A DNA stretch of 13,568 nt from Clostridia bacterium. Its GTDB lineage: Bacteria > Bacillota > Clostridia > Saccharofermentanales > UBA5734. Both the position numbers and the translations under genes were made by a program. Below the pieces are notes generated by a model. That model was not told where the DNA came from, did not search any database, and saw nothing but the letters and a program-made list of their open reading frames with translations. Positions 5,984-13,423 of the stretch are shown one piece after another (within the stretch, counting starts at the first letter, position 1; each line of letters opens with the position of its first letter). The stretch covers positions 1 through 13,568 of the forward strand of contig JAGPFK010000009.1 in NCBI GenBank assembly GCA_018056585.1, read 5' to 3'.

Positions 5984-6973
5984 TTATCGTTCTTCACGAA
6001 AATAAGACAGACCTAATGATTTAGGGCCTTGCCACGCTTTTTTCCGGGCATACGTGAAAATCAAAACCAAGATGGTCATTAGATAGGGATAGAGGTCAAT
6101 AATGTACTGATTGAAAAAAGGCAGCCCGGCCAGCTCAGGAATCTGTTGAAGGCGAAATCCAATAATCTCAAGGGCGCCGAAAAGAAGTGATCCAGCCATG
6201 GCCTTAAGCGGATGCCAGCGAATAAAGATGACAAGCGCAACGACAATCCAACCCCGACCGGCAATGATATCATCAAGCCAGCTGCCCACATTGATCACTG
6301 AAATATAAACACCGCCCAGCCCGCAAAGCATGCCACCCAGGATAATGTGCCCGTATCGGTAGGCTGTGACAGAAATGCCGGACGCATCCGCTGCAGAGGG
6401 ATTTTCACCGACGCATCGGAGATGAAGCCCCTGCCGGGTCTTGAACAGATAAACAGTCAAAAAGGCGGCAAGTAAAAAAGCACTGTAAACAAACCAATTG
6501 TGCCTCAAAAAAGCGGTGTCCATAACAGTCAGGAAAGGGCCCAGAACCGGAACATGCTGAACCGCGGACAGATCAGGACTAAGCGGGGTGGCCTGTGCAA
6601 AACGACGAATCGATTCCGGTGTATTCAAACCGGACCATGACTTACCCAATGTATTGGCAAATCCTGTCCCAAAAATCGTTAATGCAAGCCCTGTCACATC
6701 CTGACGTGTCCGCAAAGTCACAGTCAAAACGGCATAAATCAGGCTGCCAAACCCTGCCCCCGCCATTCCAGCCAGAACAGCCAACAGTAAACTGCCGGTC
6801 TTAACAGAGACAATAAACCCTGTAACAGCCCCCATCAACATGAGCCCCTCAACACCGAGATTCAGATGGCCGCTGCGCTCAGTCAGCGATTCGCCCAGTG
6901 TTCCAAGCAGCAGAGGAACAGACATACGAATGGCAGAGGCCAGAAAAAGGGCTGCCGCCAAAGCCGTGTTCAC
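5984..6973 (-). CDS. BMP-family importer, second permease subunit (NupQ/YufQ-like)
   Basis: This is an inner-membrane permease of the type II (RbsC/BPD_transp_2-like) class that works with BMP lipoproteins in nucleoside uptake. The 329 residues hold eight to ten hydrophobic helices. The N-terminal LGESLTERSGHLNLGVEGLM (about 25-44) is the hallmark of this subunit. The cytoplasmic RCVGENPSAADASGI (about 186-200) is the coupling loop that contacts the ATPase. The gene starts at GTG 6973, overlapping the preceding permease stop by 4 nt (GTGA), so translation is probably coupled. It is the last gene of the operon. In Bacillus subtilis the related NupNOPQ system takes up guanosine; that the substrate here is a purine nucleoside or base is inferred from the nearby xpt. 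Confidence 0.9.
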   Translation of the reverse strand: MNTALAAALFLASAIRMSVPLLLGTLGESLTERSGHLNLGVEGLMLMGAVTGFIVSVKTGSLLLAVLAGMAGAGFGSLIYAVLTVTLRTRQDVTGLALTIFGTGFANTLGKSWSGLNTPESIRRFAQATPLSPDLSAVQHVPVLGPFLTVMDTAFLRHNWFVYSAFLLAAFLTVYLFKTRQGLHLRCVGENPSAADASGISVTAYRYGHIILGGMLCGLGGVYISVINVGSWLDDIIAGRGWIVVALVIFIRWHPLKAMAGSLLFGALEIIGFRLQQIPELAGLPFFNQYIIDLYPYLMTILVLIFTYARKKAWQGPKSLGLSYFREER

Positions 6974-8124
6974 GGATTCCCCACCCCCATTTTATGGCAA
7001 CCGTCCGCATCTGGATCCTTGTGAATCCGCTCAGTCACGATTCGATAACGAATAAAGAACTCCGCTGATAAGGCAGAAAAAAGAATGAGCCCCTCTATAA
7101 TCTGGCAAACAGACGCGGGAACGCCCAATGAGAGTTCCATAGCTAAAGAGCCTTGTTCCATGGCCGCAAACAAGACAGAGACGAAGACCATAACTGGAAT
7201 ATGAAGCTGTGAGAGCCAGGCAATGATAATCGCCGTGAATCCGTTACCGCCTCCAATTTCTTCTGAAAGGGTATAGGCAACGCCATTGAGTTTCAGAACA
7301 CCGGCAAGGCCGATGATCGCACCGGAAATAAAAACACCGAGGAGAATCACACGGGATACATTCATGCCAGCATATTGCGCTGTCCGGTCACTTTCGCCAA
7401 CAACACGGATCTCATAACCTTTTTTTGTATCTCGCAGAAAGATTGTGACAAGTAAAGCCACAATGAGGGCAATAATCCAACCGATATGAACGCCAAAAAT
7501 TTGGGGCAGCCTGGCGTGATCCGGTATGGCGGCAATTTGAGGAAATCCCATGGCCTCCGGATCTTTCCATATCTCACAACGCAAATAAACAGCAATCTTT
7601 ATGGCAAGATAATTCATCATCAGCGTAAAAAGCGTTTCATTTGTTCCGGACCACGCCCGAAAAATTCCCGGGATCAAAGCCCACAAAGCGCCGCCCAACA
7701 TGCCTGCCAGAATCATCAGGAGAATCAATCCGGCCCCCTGAACAGATGACGGCACAAGACGCGCAACACCCGTGGCACAGATTGCAGCAAAAACCATTTG
7801 CCCTTCGGCACCGATGTTCCAATATTTCATGCTGAATGCCACGGTCAGTCCAACAGCGACAATAAGCAAAGGAATGGCAACGGTTATGGTGTTTTTAAGT
7901 CCATACACCGATCCGAATGAGCCTTTGATCATGGCAAGAAAAGCTTTTATCGGGTTATAGCCAAGGAAAAAGATGATCAACATTGAAAACAACAGGGCGG
8001 TCAAAATCACCATGCCCCGTATCAATAAAGCCATCAACCCTGTCGTTTCTTCTTTTGCGGCAATGCGAACAGACCAGTTTTCAAAAGGAGTGGCCAGAAC
8101 AGAAAATTTTTCTTTCTTTGTCAT
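6970..8124 (-). CDS. BMP-family importer, first permease subunit (NupP/YufP-like)
   Basis: This is the other half of the membrane channel. The 384 residues begin with a hydrophilic stretch of about 30, then about nine membrane helices. Family hallmarks are FSMKYWNIGAEGQM (about 97-110), the NETLFTLMMNYLA segment (about 162-174) and the coupling loop KGYEIRVVGESDRTAQYAGM (about 235-254). The ATG at 8124 overlaps the ATPase stop by 4 nt (ATGA) and the next gene overlaps this one in turn, so ATPase, permease 1 and permease 2 form a translationally coupled block. A 13-bp hairpin in the message ends 20 nt before this start and may affect translation or mRNA stability here. Confidence 0.9.
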   Translation of the reverse strand: MTKKEKFSVLATPFENWSVRIAAKEETTGLMALLIRGMVILTALLFSMLIIFFLGYNPIKAFLAMIKGSFGSVYGLKNTITVAIPLLIVAVGLTVAFSMKYWNIGAEGQMVFAAICATGVARLVPSSVQGAGLILLMILAGMLGGALWALIPGIFRAWSGTNETLFTLMMNYLAIKIAVYLRCEIWKDPEAMGFPQIAAIPDHARLPQIFGVHIGWIIALIVALLVTIFLRDTKKGYEIRVVGESDRTAQYAGMNVSRVILLGVFISGAIIGLAGVLKLNGVAYTLSEEIGGGNGFTAIIIAWLSQLHIPVMVFVSVLFAAMEQGSLAMELSLGVPASVCQIIEGLILFSALSAEFFIRYRIVTERIHKDPDADGCHKMGVGNP

Positions 8125-9674
8125 CTTGTCATCTTCCCGCTTTGTGACAGGGAAAGATCATCTTTCCCTGTCATCATCAGCCCTATCTGCTCTTTGCTTG
8201 CCATTCGCGCGTCAACCAAACCTGTCATTTTCCCACCACACAAAACGAGTATACGATCGCACAAATCAAGCAGCACATCGAGATCTTCACCAATATATAG
8301 AATAGCAACACCTTTTTGTTTTTGTTCATTGATCAGCCGATAAATGGTATAGGAAGCATGGATATCAAGTCCGCGGACCGCGTAGGCCGTGATCATCAAG
8401 CGGGGATTGAGGTTAATCTCCCGTCCCAATATGACTTTCTGAATATTGCCTCCGGATAATTTGCTCACTTTATGATAAACGCTAGGCGTCTGAATAGACA
8501 GTTGTTCCACAATGTGCTGCGCCTTTTCGCGGGCCGCCTTCCGGTCCAAAAAAAGACCTTTATTGAAAGAATAATCTTTCAGCATGATATTATCCGCAAT
8601 ATTCATGGAAGCAACCAGCCCCATGCCAAGCCGATCCTCCGGTATAAAACTCATGCTGATGCCAAGGCGAATGATCTCACGCGGTGTTTTACCGAGTATT
8701 TCAGTCCCTTCAAAGAGAATACTGCCTCTGGCCTGTGTTGATAATCCGGCAATCGCTTCACATAACTCTTTTTGTCCGCTTCCTGCAAGGCCGGCCACAC
8801 CTAAAATTTCGCCCGTCCGAAGATCAAAGCTGATTTCGTTTAGTCTTCTGATCCCTTCTTCATCAAAGACCGTCAAATGATCGACGGAAAGGCAGGGATC
8901 ACCACCACAAACAGGCAATCTTTCGATAGCCAAGTCAATTTTATGCCCGACCATCAGCTCAATGAGGCGATCCGCCTGGACCGATTCAATCTCTTCCGTA
9001 CCGACCGTTTGGCCCTGGCGTAACACCGTTACCCGGTCACACAGCTGGAGGACTTCGTTCAGTTTGTGACTGATAAAGACAATCGCATGCCCTGCGTCAC
9101 GCATCCGCCGGAGCATATCAAAAAGGCGTTCGATCTCCTGTGGCGTTAAAACGGCTGTCGGCTCGTCCAAAATCAGAATATTTGAACCACGATACAAGAC
9201 TTTTAAAATCTCAACCGTTTGCTTTTCACCAACCGACATCAGGCTGACTTCTTTATTCAGATCGATGGCTATATTTAAATTTTTCATGATATCCTGAATG
9301 CGTTCGGTGGCTGTCCGCTGATCCAAAAACAAGCCGCGACCTGTTCCGGCTATAATATTTTCTTTTGCCGTTAAGTGCTCAACCAGCTTAAAATGTTGAT
9401 GAATCATGCCTATTCCCAGTTGGATGGAATCATGCGGCGAGCGTATCCGGACAGGTTGCCCTTTTATGGTCATCGAACCGTGATCAGGCTGGTAAATGCC
9501 TGAAAGTATATTCATCAGGGTGCTTTTCCCGGAACCATTTTCACCCAGAAGAGCATGGATTTCCCCAGGCAGGACCGAAAAATCAATATTCCAGTTGGCT
9601 TTTACATGGCCAAATGACTTACAGATGCCGAACATCGCAATCGCAGGCTCTCTTGCATGCGCAAAAACCGGCAT
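8121..9674 (-). CDS. BMP-family importer, double-NBD ATPase (NupO/YufO-like)
   Basis: This cytoplasmic ATPase drives the importer. The 517 residues contain two nucleotide-binding domains. NBD1 has Walker A GENGSGKST (44-52), a non-standard signature SVGEKQ (about 147-152) and Walker B ILILDEPTA (166-174). NBD2 has a degenerate P-loop, GVAGLAGSGQKE (about 292-303), with Gln in place of the Lys-Ser/Thr pattern; a good signature LSGGN (about 406-410); and an altered Walker B region, TAYAVRGLD (about 429-437), instead of the usual QPTRGLD. One canonical and one degenerate ATP site are usual for this family. The start is ATG 9674, preceded by AGAGAGG. A TTG at 9710 in frame would add 12 residues, but it lies inside a hairpin and has no ribosome site. 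The stop overlaps the next gene by 4 nt. Confidence 0.93.
   Translation of the reverse strand: MPVFAHAREPAIAMFGICKSFGHVKANWNIDFSVLPGEIHALLGENGSGKSTLMNILSGIYQPDHGSMTIKGQPVRIRSPHDSIQLGIGMIHQHFKLVEHLTAKENIIAGTGRGLFLDQRTATERIQDIMKNLNIAIDLNKEVSLMSVGEKQTVEILKVLYRGSNILILDEPTAVLTPQEIERLFDMLRRMRDAGHAIVFISHKLNEVLQLCDRVTVLRQGQTVGTEEIESVQADRLIELMVGHKIDLAIERLPVCGGDPCLSVDHLTVFDEEGIRRLNEISFDLRTGEILGVAGLAGSGQKELCEAIAGLSTQARGSILFEGTEILGKTPREIIRLGISMSFIPEDRLGMGLVASMNIADNIMLKDYSFNKGLFLDRKAAREKAQHIVEQLSIQTPSVYHKVSKLSGGNIQKVILGREINLNPRLMITAYAVRGLDIHASYTIYRLINEQKQKGVAILYIGEDLDVLLDLCDRILVLCGGKMTGLVDARMASKEQIGLMMTGKDDLSLSQSGKMTR
8145..8173 (-). other. 13-bp perfect hairpin at the end of the ATPase gene
   Basis: TGACAGGGAAAGA (8145-8157) and TCTTTCCCTGTCA (8161-8173) are perfect inverted arms separated by three bases. 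In the minus-strand message the stem lies within the last ~15 codons of the ATPase gene and ends 20 nt ahead of the next permease start. No U-run follows, so it is not an intrinsic terminator. It may stabilise mRNA or tune translation of the permease. Confidence 0.65.
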
Positions 9675-9704
9675 GACAACACCTCTCTTACAGTTCAAAA
9701 CGAA

Positions 9705-9725
9705 AGTCAAGGCAATGCCTTGACT
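9705..9725 (-). other. intercistronic hairpin between lipoprotein and ATPase genes
   Basis: AGTCAAGGCA (9705-9714) and TGCCTTGACT (9716-9725) are perfect inverted arms around one base; allowing a 5-nt loop, the stem is 8 bp. On the minus strand it is followed by a U-rich stretch (TTCGTTTTG). It sits 35 nt after the lipoprotein stop and 30 nt before the ATPase start. That is where importers often carry a hairpin that protects the binding-protein message or partly terminates transcription, so more binding protein is made than ATPase. Confidence 0.65.
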
Positions 9726-9760
9726 GACGCTTCATCAATGGATCAGAAGAGGTCCCTGTT

Positions 9761-10867
9761 TTACTCGCCGGAAACAATGACACCTTCAACATACCAGTCC
9801 ATCGCCATTTGTGCCGCTTTGTCGAGTGTCTCGCCCGCTGCCACACGTTCCTTTCCTGTGTTATCGCGAATCGGACCGGAAAAGATATAGGCATTGCCTT
9901 TTTCTTTTAAGGTTGCAACAAGATCAAAAACCTCATCTTTGACGTCTTGTGGCACGAGGTCGGTCATCTCATCCAGCGCGACAATACCCTCTTCCAGACC
10001 GCCCCAGTATTCACCCGTCTTCCAGGTATTGTTCAGAATGGCGCGGATCCGTTCTTCGTAATAAACACCCCACTGCCAGATCGGAGCCGTCAGATAGGCG
10101 TCTTTTATAGCCTCGCTGTACATGGGGTTATCGTAACCAATGCCATAAACACCCTTTTCCTGAGCAGCCTGCTGAACAGCTGTGGAATCCTGATGTTGTG
10201 TGATGACATCACATCCCGCATCAATCAGGGAAATAGCCGCTTCTTTTTCAATTTGTGGATCATACCAGGTATTGGTCCAGATAACCCGGATCTCTGCATC
10301 TGGATTTACAGAGCGAACACCCAGAGTAAAGGCGTTAATTCCACGGATACATTCGGGGATTTTTTGCGCGGCCACATAACCAATCTGATTGGTTTTTGTC
10401 ATTCGGCCGGCTACTATGCCGGACAGGTACCGCGGCTGCTCGATTTGACCAAAATAATTGGCCAGATTATCTGCCGTTAAGGAACCGGAACAATGTTCAA
10501 ACTTGACATTGGGGTACTCCTCAGCCACTTTGGCGACCGTGTTCATATACCCATAGCTGGTCGCGAAGATTATCTGACAACCTTCTTCCGCCAGTTGTTT
10601 GAGCGCTGTTTCTGTTTTTTGAGCATCTTGATCATTAATTGAGGTCATCTCTTTGAGCTCGACCTTGTCGGAGCCGATGGCCTCTATCGCCTGGGTAAAG
10701 CCTCTGGCATGCGCCTGTGACCAGCCGCCGTCATTGGTTGGGCTGATATAAATGACGCCGACTTTTACTTTTCCGTTTTCCGTTTCCTGGCTACAGGAAG
10801 TTGAAAAAGCCAGACCGGAAATAAGCCAAACACAAAGAAAACAAGACAGAATTTTGCGAAGTTTCAT
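9761..10867 (-). CDS. BMP-family (NupN/PnrA-like) substrate-binding lipoprotein
   Basis: This is the extracellular receptor of the ABC importer encoded just downstream. The 368 residues start with a lipoprotein-type signal: basic MKLRK, a hydrophobic core and Cys25 in AFSTSCSQ. The lipobox is loose, with Ser instead of Leu at -3. The mature part is a two-lobed Bmp/Med fold (PF02608): KVGVIYISPTNDGGWSQAH opens lobe 1, and GCQIIFATSYGYM, KFEHCSG, RYLSGIVAG and GYVAAQKIPE follow in the family order. The WSQAHARG version differs from the FNQ motif of PnrA-type purine nucleoside receptors, so the ligand may differ. The start ATG 10867 has AAGGAGG upstream. It follows xpt by 29 nt. A nucleoside or purine ligand is inferred from context, not shown. 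Confidence 0.9.
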   Translation of the reverse strand: MKLRKILSCFLCVWLISGLAFSTSCSQETENGKVKVGVIYISPTNDGGWSQAHARGFTQAIEAIGSDKVELKEMTSINDQDAQKTETALKQLAEEGCQIIFATSYGYMNTVAKVAEEYPNVKFEHCSGSLTADNLANYFGQIEQPRYLSGIVAGRMTKTNQIGYVAAQKIPECIRGINAFTLGVRSVNPDAEIRVIWTNTWYDPQIEKEAAISLIDAGCDVITQHQDSTAVQQAAQEKGVYGIGYDNPMYSEAIKDAYLTAPIWQWGVYYEERIRAILNNTWKTGEYWGGLEEGIVALDEMTDLVPQDVKDEVFDLVATLKEKGNAYIFSGPIRDNTGKERVAAGETLDKAAQMAMDWYVEGVIVSGE

Positions 10868-10896
10868 AATCGATTTCCTCCTTATGTAACCAAACT

Positions 10897-11463
10897 TCAG
10901 GCAAATATAATCCCATTGGACATGTCCTTAATAACGGCCAGCGATTCGACCCGGATGCCCAGATCCCGCAGTTTCTGGCCACCTTCCTGAAAAGCCTTTT
11001 CGATGACAATACCGACACCAGCCAGCGTTGCGCCCGCCTGCCTGACCAGATGCGCCAATCCAAGCACGGCTCTCCCGTTGGCCAGAAAATCATCGATTAT
11101 CAGGATATTATCTTCCGTTTGCAGGTATGACTGGTTGATGCGTATGGTGTAATTTATTTGTTTGGTGTATGAAAAGACGGTTGTGGCATAACACTCAGGA
11201 TCCACCTCGTCCGATATGGTTTTTTTCGCGAACACAACGGGAACCCGAAGGGCCAGGCCGGTCATCAGGGCCGGCGCAATACCGGAAGCTTCAACCGTAA
11301 TCACACGGCTGATTTTGCAGGAAGCAAACTTCGACGCGAAAGCCTGACCAATTTGTTGCATCAACAAAGGATCCATCTGGTGGTTTAAAAAGCTGTCCAC
11401 CTTTAAGATATTTCCGGGTAACACGCGCCCTTCTGTCAGAATTTTCTGTTTTAACGCCTCCAT
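10897..11463 (-). CDS. xpt: xanthine phosphoribosyltransferase
   Basis: Xpt converts xanthine and PRPP to XMP in the cytoplasm, salvaging a purine base towards GMP. The 188 residues run parallel to Bacillus Xpt throughout: MEALKQKI at the start, LKVDSFLNHQMDP (20-32), the EASGIAP loop (58-64), VPVVFAKK (75-81), and the PRPP-binding ILIIDDFLANGRA (120-132) with its acidic pair. ATG 11463 is preferred over ATG 11475 because GGAGAG lies just before it and Bacillus Xpt begins at the same residue. The gene sits between the Crp-type regulator (52 nt upstream) and the importer lipoprotein, suggesting joint uptake and salvage of purines. No purine riboswitch fits in the short upstream gap, unlike the classic Bacillus xpt leader, so control probably works at the operon promoter. 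Confidence 0.95.
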   Translation of the reverse strand: MEALKQKILTEGRVLPGNILKVDSFLNHQMDPLLMQQIGQAFASKFASCKISRVITVEASGIAPALMTGLALRVPVVFAKKTISDEVDPECYATTVFSYTKQINYTIRINQSYLQTEDNILIIDDFLANGRAVLGLAHLVRQAGATLAGVGIVIEKAFQEGGQKLRDLGIRVESLAVIKDMSNGIIFA

Positions 11464-11515
11464 CGGACTCTCCATTCATCCTTTTCGATCATCAGAAAAA
11501 TAAAGCCATCTTTGT

Positions 11516-12250
11516 TCAGGGCGCTTGAAATCCTTCAATGACGCCTCGTTCCAAGCGTTCAAGGTCAGTCAGCCAGATGACCCGACCGCTGACACGAATC
11601 AATCCATCCCGCTCCATGCTGATCAATTCTCTGGAAAAAGAAGGCCTCGGCATCGCCAGAAGCCGGGCAACCACTTCTTTTGAAACCGGCAGCTCCACGG
11701 CTTCGGTTGAGAGTGTGCGGCGTGCCGATCGTGGCGTTTCACCTTCCTGTTCGAGTTGATCCCGCAACAGTTCCAACAAATAACTTGCGATTTTCTGTCG
11801 TAGACTTTTTTGTGACAACAGCAAAATACGTTGATTCTGAGCCTGGATTCGATCCGATAAAACAGCCAGAAAATTCTGCATGATTTCTGGACTTCGATTC
11901 AACAGCGTTAACAGAATCTCTTTGGAAATAAAGATAATCTTAGCGTTGGTTACAGCCTCAATCGAAAATGGATATGTTTTCTTGGTTCCAAAAATCAAAT
12001 GCTCCCCGAACGTCTCACCGGCACCAAGAAGTCCCAGGGTTACGTAATCACCGGAGCTGTAATATTTTTGCATGGCCAGCTGACCTTCGATGATCATGCC
12101 GATTCCATCACAAGGATCTCCTTCATCGACCAGCACTTCGCCTTTCCAGACGATCCGAATGTTGGTCTGGGTACAGCAATCATGAAAAAGATCATGATTG
12201 AGCCCTTTAAATAAAGGTGTTCCAGCCAATGTTTCACAAATCTTTTTCAT
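11516..12250 (-). CDS. Crp/Fnr-family transcriptional regulator
   Basis: This is a 244-residue one-component regulator. A cyclic-nucleotide-binding-type beta-roll covers about 13-125 (with LLGAGETFGEHLIF in the usual phosphate-loop position), then a long dimer helix (about 130-165) and a winged helix-turn-helix (about 185-232: LPVSKEVVARLLAMPRPSFSRELISMERDGLI). The Arg-Ser that grips cAMP in E. coli Crp is not present after the loop (GTKKTYPFS instead), so cAMP is an unlikely ligand. Cys5, Cys25, Cys26 and Cys47 cluster in the N-terminal part but do not match the Fnr iron-sulfur spacing. ATG 12250 is chosen because GAGGAA overlapping the serC stop is its ribosome site; it lies 8 nt from serC. 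It may control its own operon, and the aldo/keto reductase operator is another candidate target. The ligand is unknown. Confidence 0.88.
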   Translation of the reverse strand: MKKICETLAGTPLFKGLNHDLFHDCCTQTNIRIVWKGEVLVDEGDPCDGIGMIIEGQLAMQKYYSSGDYVTLGLLGAGETFGEHLIFGTKKTYPFSIEAVTNAKIIFISKEILLTLLNRSPEIMQNFLAVLSDRIQAQNQRILLLSQKSLRQKIASYLLELLRDQLEQEGETPRSARRTLSTEAVELPVSKEVVARLLAMPRPSFSRELISMERDGLIRVSGRVIWLTDLERLERGVIEGFQAP

Positions 12251-12257
12251 GCGTTCC

Positions 12258-13367
12258 TCATTGTGCCTGCTTCGGCTGATTCCACAACCGATGTTTTTCA
12301 AAATCACTCATAAATCGAATCAGTGCCTCAACACCCTCTTCAGGCATGGCGTTGTAAATCGACGCGCGCATGCCGCCAACAATACGATGGCCTCTGATAT
12401 TGACCAAGCCAGCCTGCTCGGCTTCTTTGCAGAAAAGATCATCCCGTTCTTTGTCGCCTGTGGTAAAAGTGATGTTCATAATCGAGCGAGAAGCCGGTTC
12501 CACTGAAGACTGAAACAACGCAGATTGATCGAGGTATGCATACAGTTTTTCGGCTTTACGCCGATTGCGCTCCCCCATTTTTTCCAGTCCGCCGATTTCA
12601 TCACGAACCCACTCCAAAACCAGTTTTGCGATGTAAATCGCATAGCAGGGCGGTGTGTTGTAAAGGCTATGATGATCGGCCGCGATCTTGTAGTTCAACA
12701 TAATGGGCGTGATGGGCATTTCATGACCGATCAGATCTTCCCTTACAATCACAACGGTCAAACCGGCCGGACCCATATTTTTCTGAGCACCGGCATAAAC
12801 CAGGCCAAAGCGTGACAGGTCGATGGGTTCAGAGAGGATGCAGGATGATAGATCACCGACGAGTGGAATGGTTCCTGTATCCGGTATTTTATAGAACTTT
12901 GTTCCATAAATCGTGTTGTTATAGCATATATGAACATAATCAGCATCTTTTTGGACCTCATCAGGTGAAAAAGATGGAACATAACTGAAGTTCTTATCAG
13001 CGCTCGTAGCCAGAATGCGCACATTGCCATATCGGCAGGCTTCTTCGTAAGCCTTTTGAGAAAACTGTCCGCTGATCACATAGTCTGCTTTCCCAAACTT
13101 CGTCATCAAATTCAGCGGTACGGCTGAAAATTGTGTGGTTGCGCCGCCCTGTAGAAACAAAACCTTATACCGGTCCGTCAGCCCAAGCAGCTCACGCATT
13201 AATCGCTCTGCTTCGAAAAGAATCGCTTCAAAAATCGGTGAGCGGTGACTCATCTCCATGACGGACATACCACTTCCCTGGTAGTCGGTCATTTCCGCTG
13301 CCGCCCGTTCAAGGACAGGCAAAGGCAACATGGAAGGACCGGCCGAAAAATTATAGACTCTGCGCAT
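12258..13367 (-). CDS. serC: phosphoserine aminotransferase
   Basis: SerC is a PLP enzyme that transfers the amino group of glutamate to 3-phosphohydroxypyruvate, giving phosphoserine in the serine pathway; it can also act in PLP synthesis. The 369 residues are the usual length. NFSAGPSMLP (6-15), SHRSPIF (40-46), LQGGATTQF (72-80), GDLSSCI (171-177) and the PLP-binding lysine, Lys196 in YAGAQKNMGPAG, are all present. At the position of the Trp that stacks on PLP in many homologues (GxWSxKA) this protein has Phe102 (GQFSQKA). The ATG at 13367 has GGGAGG 5 nt upstream. No serA partner lies in the window; the next gene, a Crp-type regulator, starts 8 nt after the serC stop, so serC heads the purine-uptake operon. 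Confidence 0.96.
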   Translation of the reverse strand: MRRVYNFSAGPSMLPLPVLERAAAEMTDYQGSGMSVMEMSHRSPIFEAILFEAERLMRELLGLTDRYKVLFLQGGATTQFSAVPLNLMTKFGKADYVISGQFSQKAYEEACRYGNVRILATSADKNFSYVPSFSPDEVQKDADYVHICYNNTIYGTKFYKIPDTGTIPLVGDLSSCILSEPIDLSRFGLVYAGAQKNMGPAGLTVVIVREDLIGHEMPITPIMLNYKIAADHHSLYNTPPCYAIYIAKLVLEWVRDEIGGLEKMGERNRRKAEKLYAYLDQSALFQSSVEPASRSIMNITFTTGDKERDDLFCKEAEQAGLVNIRGHRIVGGMRASIYNAMPEEGVEALIRFMSDFEKHRLWNQPKQAQ

Positions 13368-13393
13368 GCAAACCTCCCAATATAACTTTCTCT

Positions 13394-13423
13394 ATCATAC
13401 CCCAACCTTTACATCAAAGCCAA
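13394..13423 (-). promoter_or_regulatory. candidate promoter for the serC operon
   Basis: On the minus strand, TTGGCT (13423-13418), an 18-nt spacer and TATGAT (13399-13394) precede serC by about 27 nt. The -35 overlaps the last codons of the upstream gene. The -10 is good and the -35 fair. No terminator separates the upstream gene from serC, so co-transcription with it is also possible. Confidence 0.45.

Noticed and set aside
9675..9710. TTG at 9710 as the ATPase start
   Set aside because: It lies inside the hairpin, lacks a ribosome site, and ATG 9674 has AGAGAGG at good spacing.
11464..11515. Purine riboswitch ahead of xpt
   Set aside because: The gap is about 50 nt, too short for the aptamer, and the conserved loop sequences are absent.
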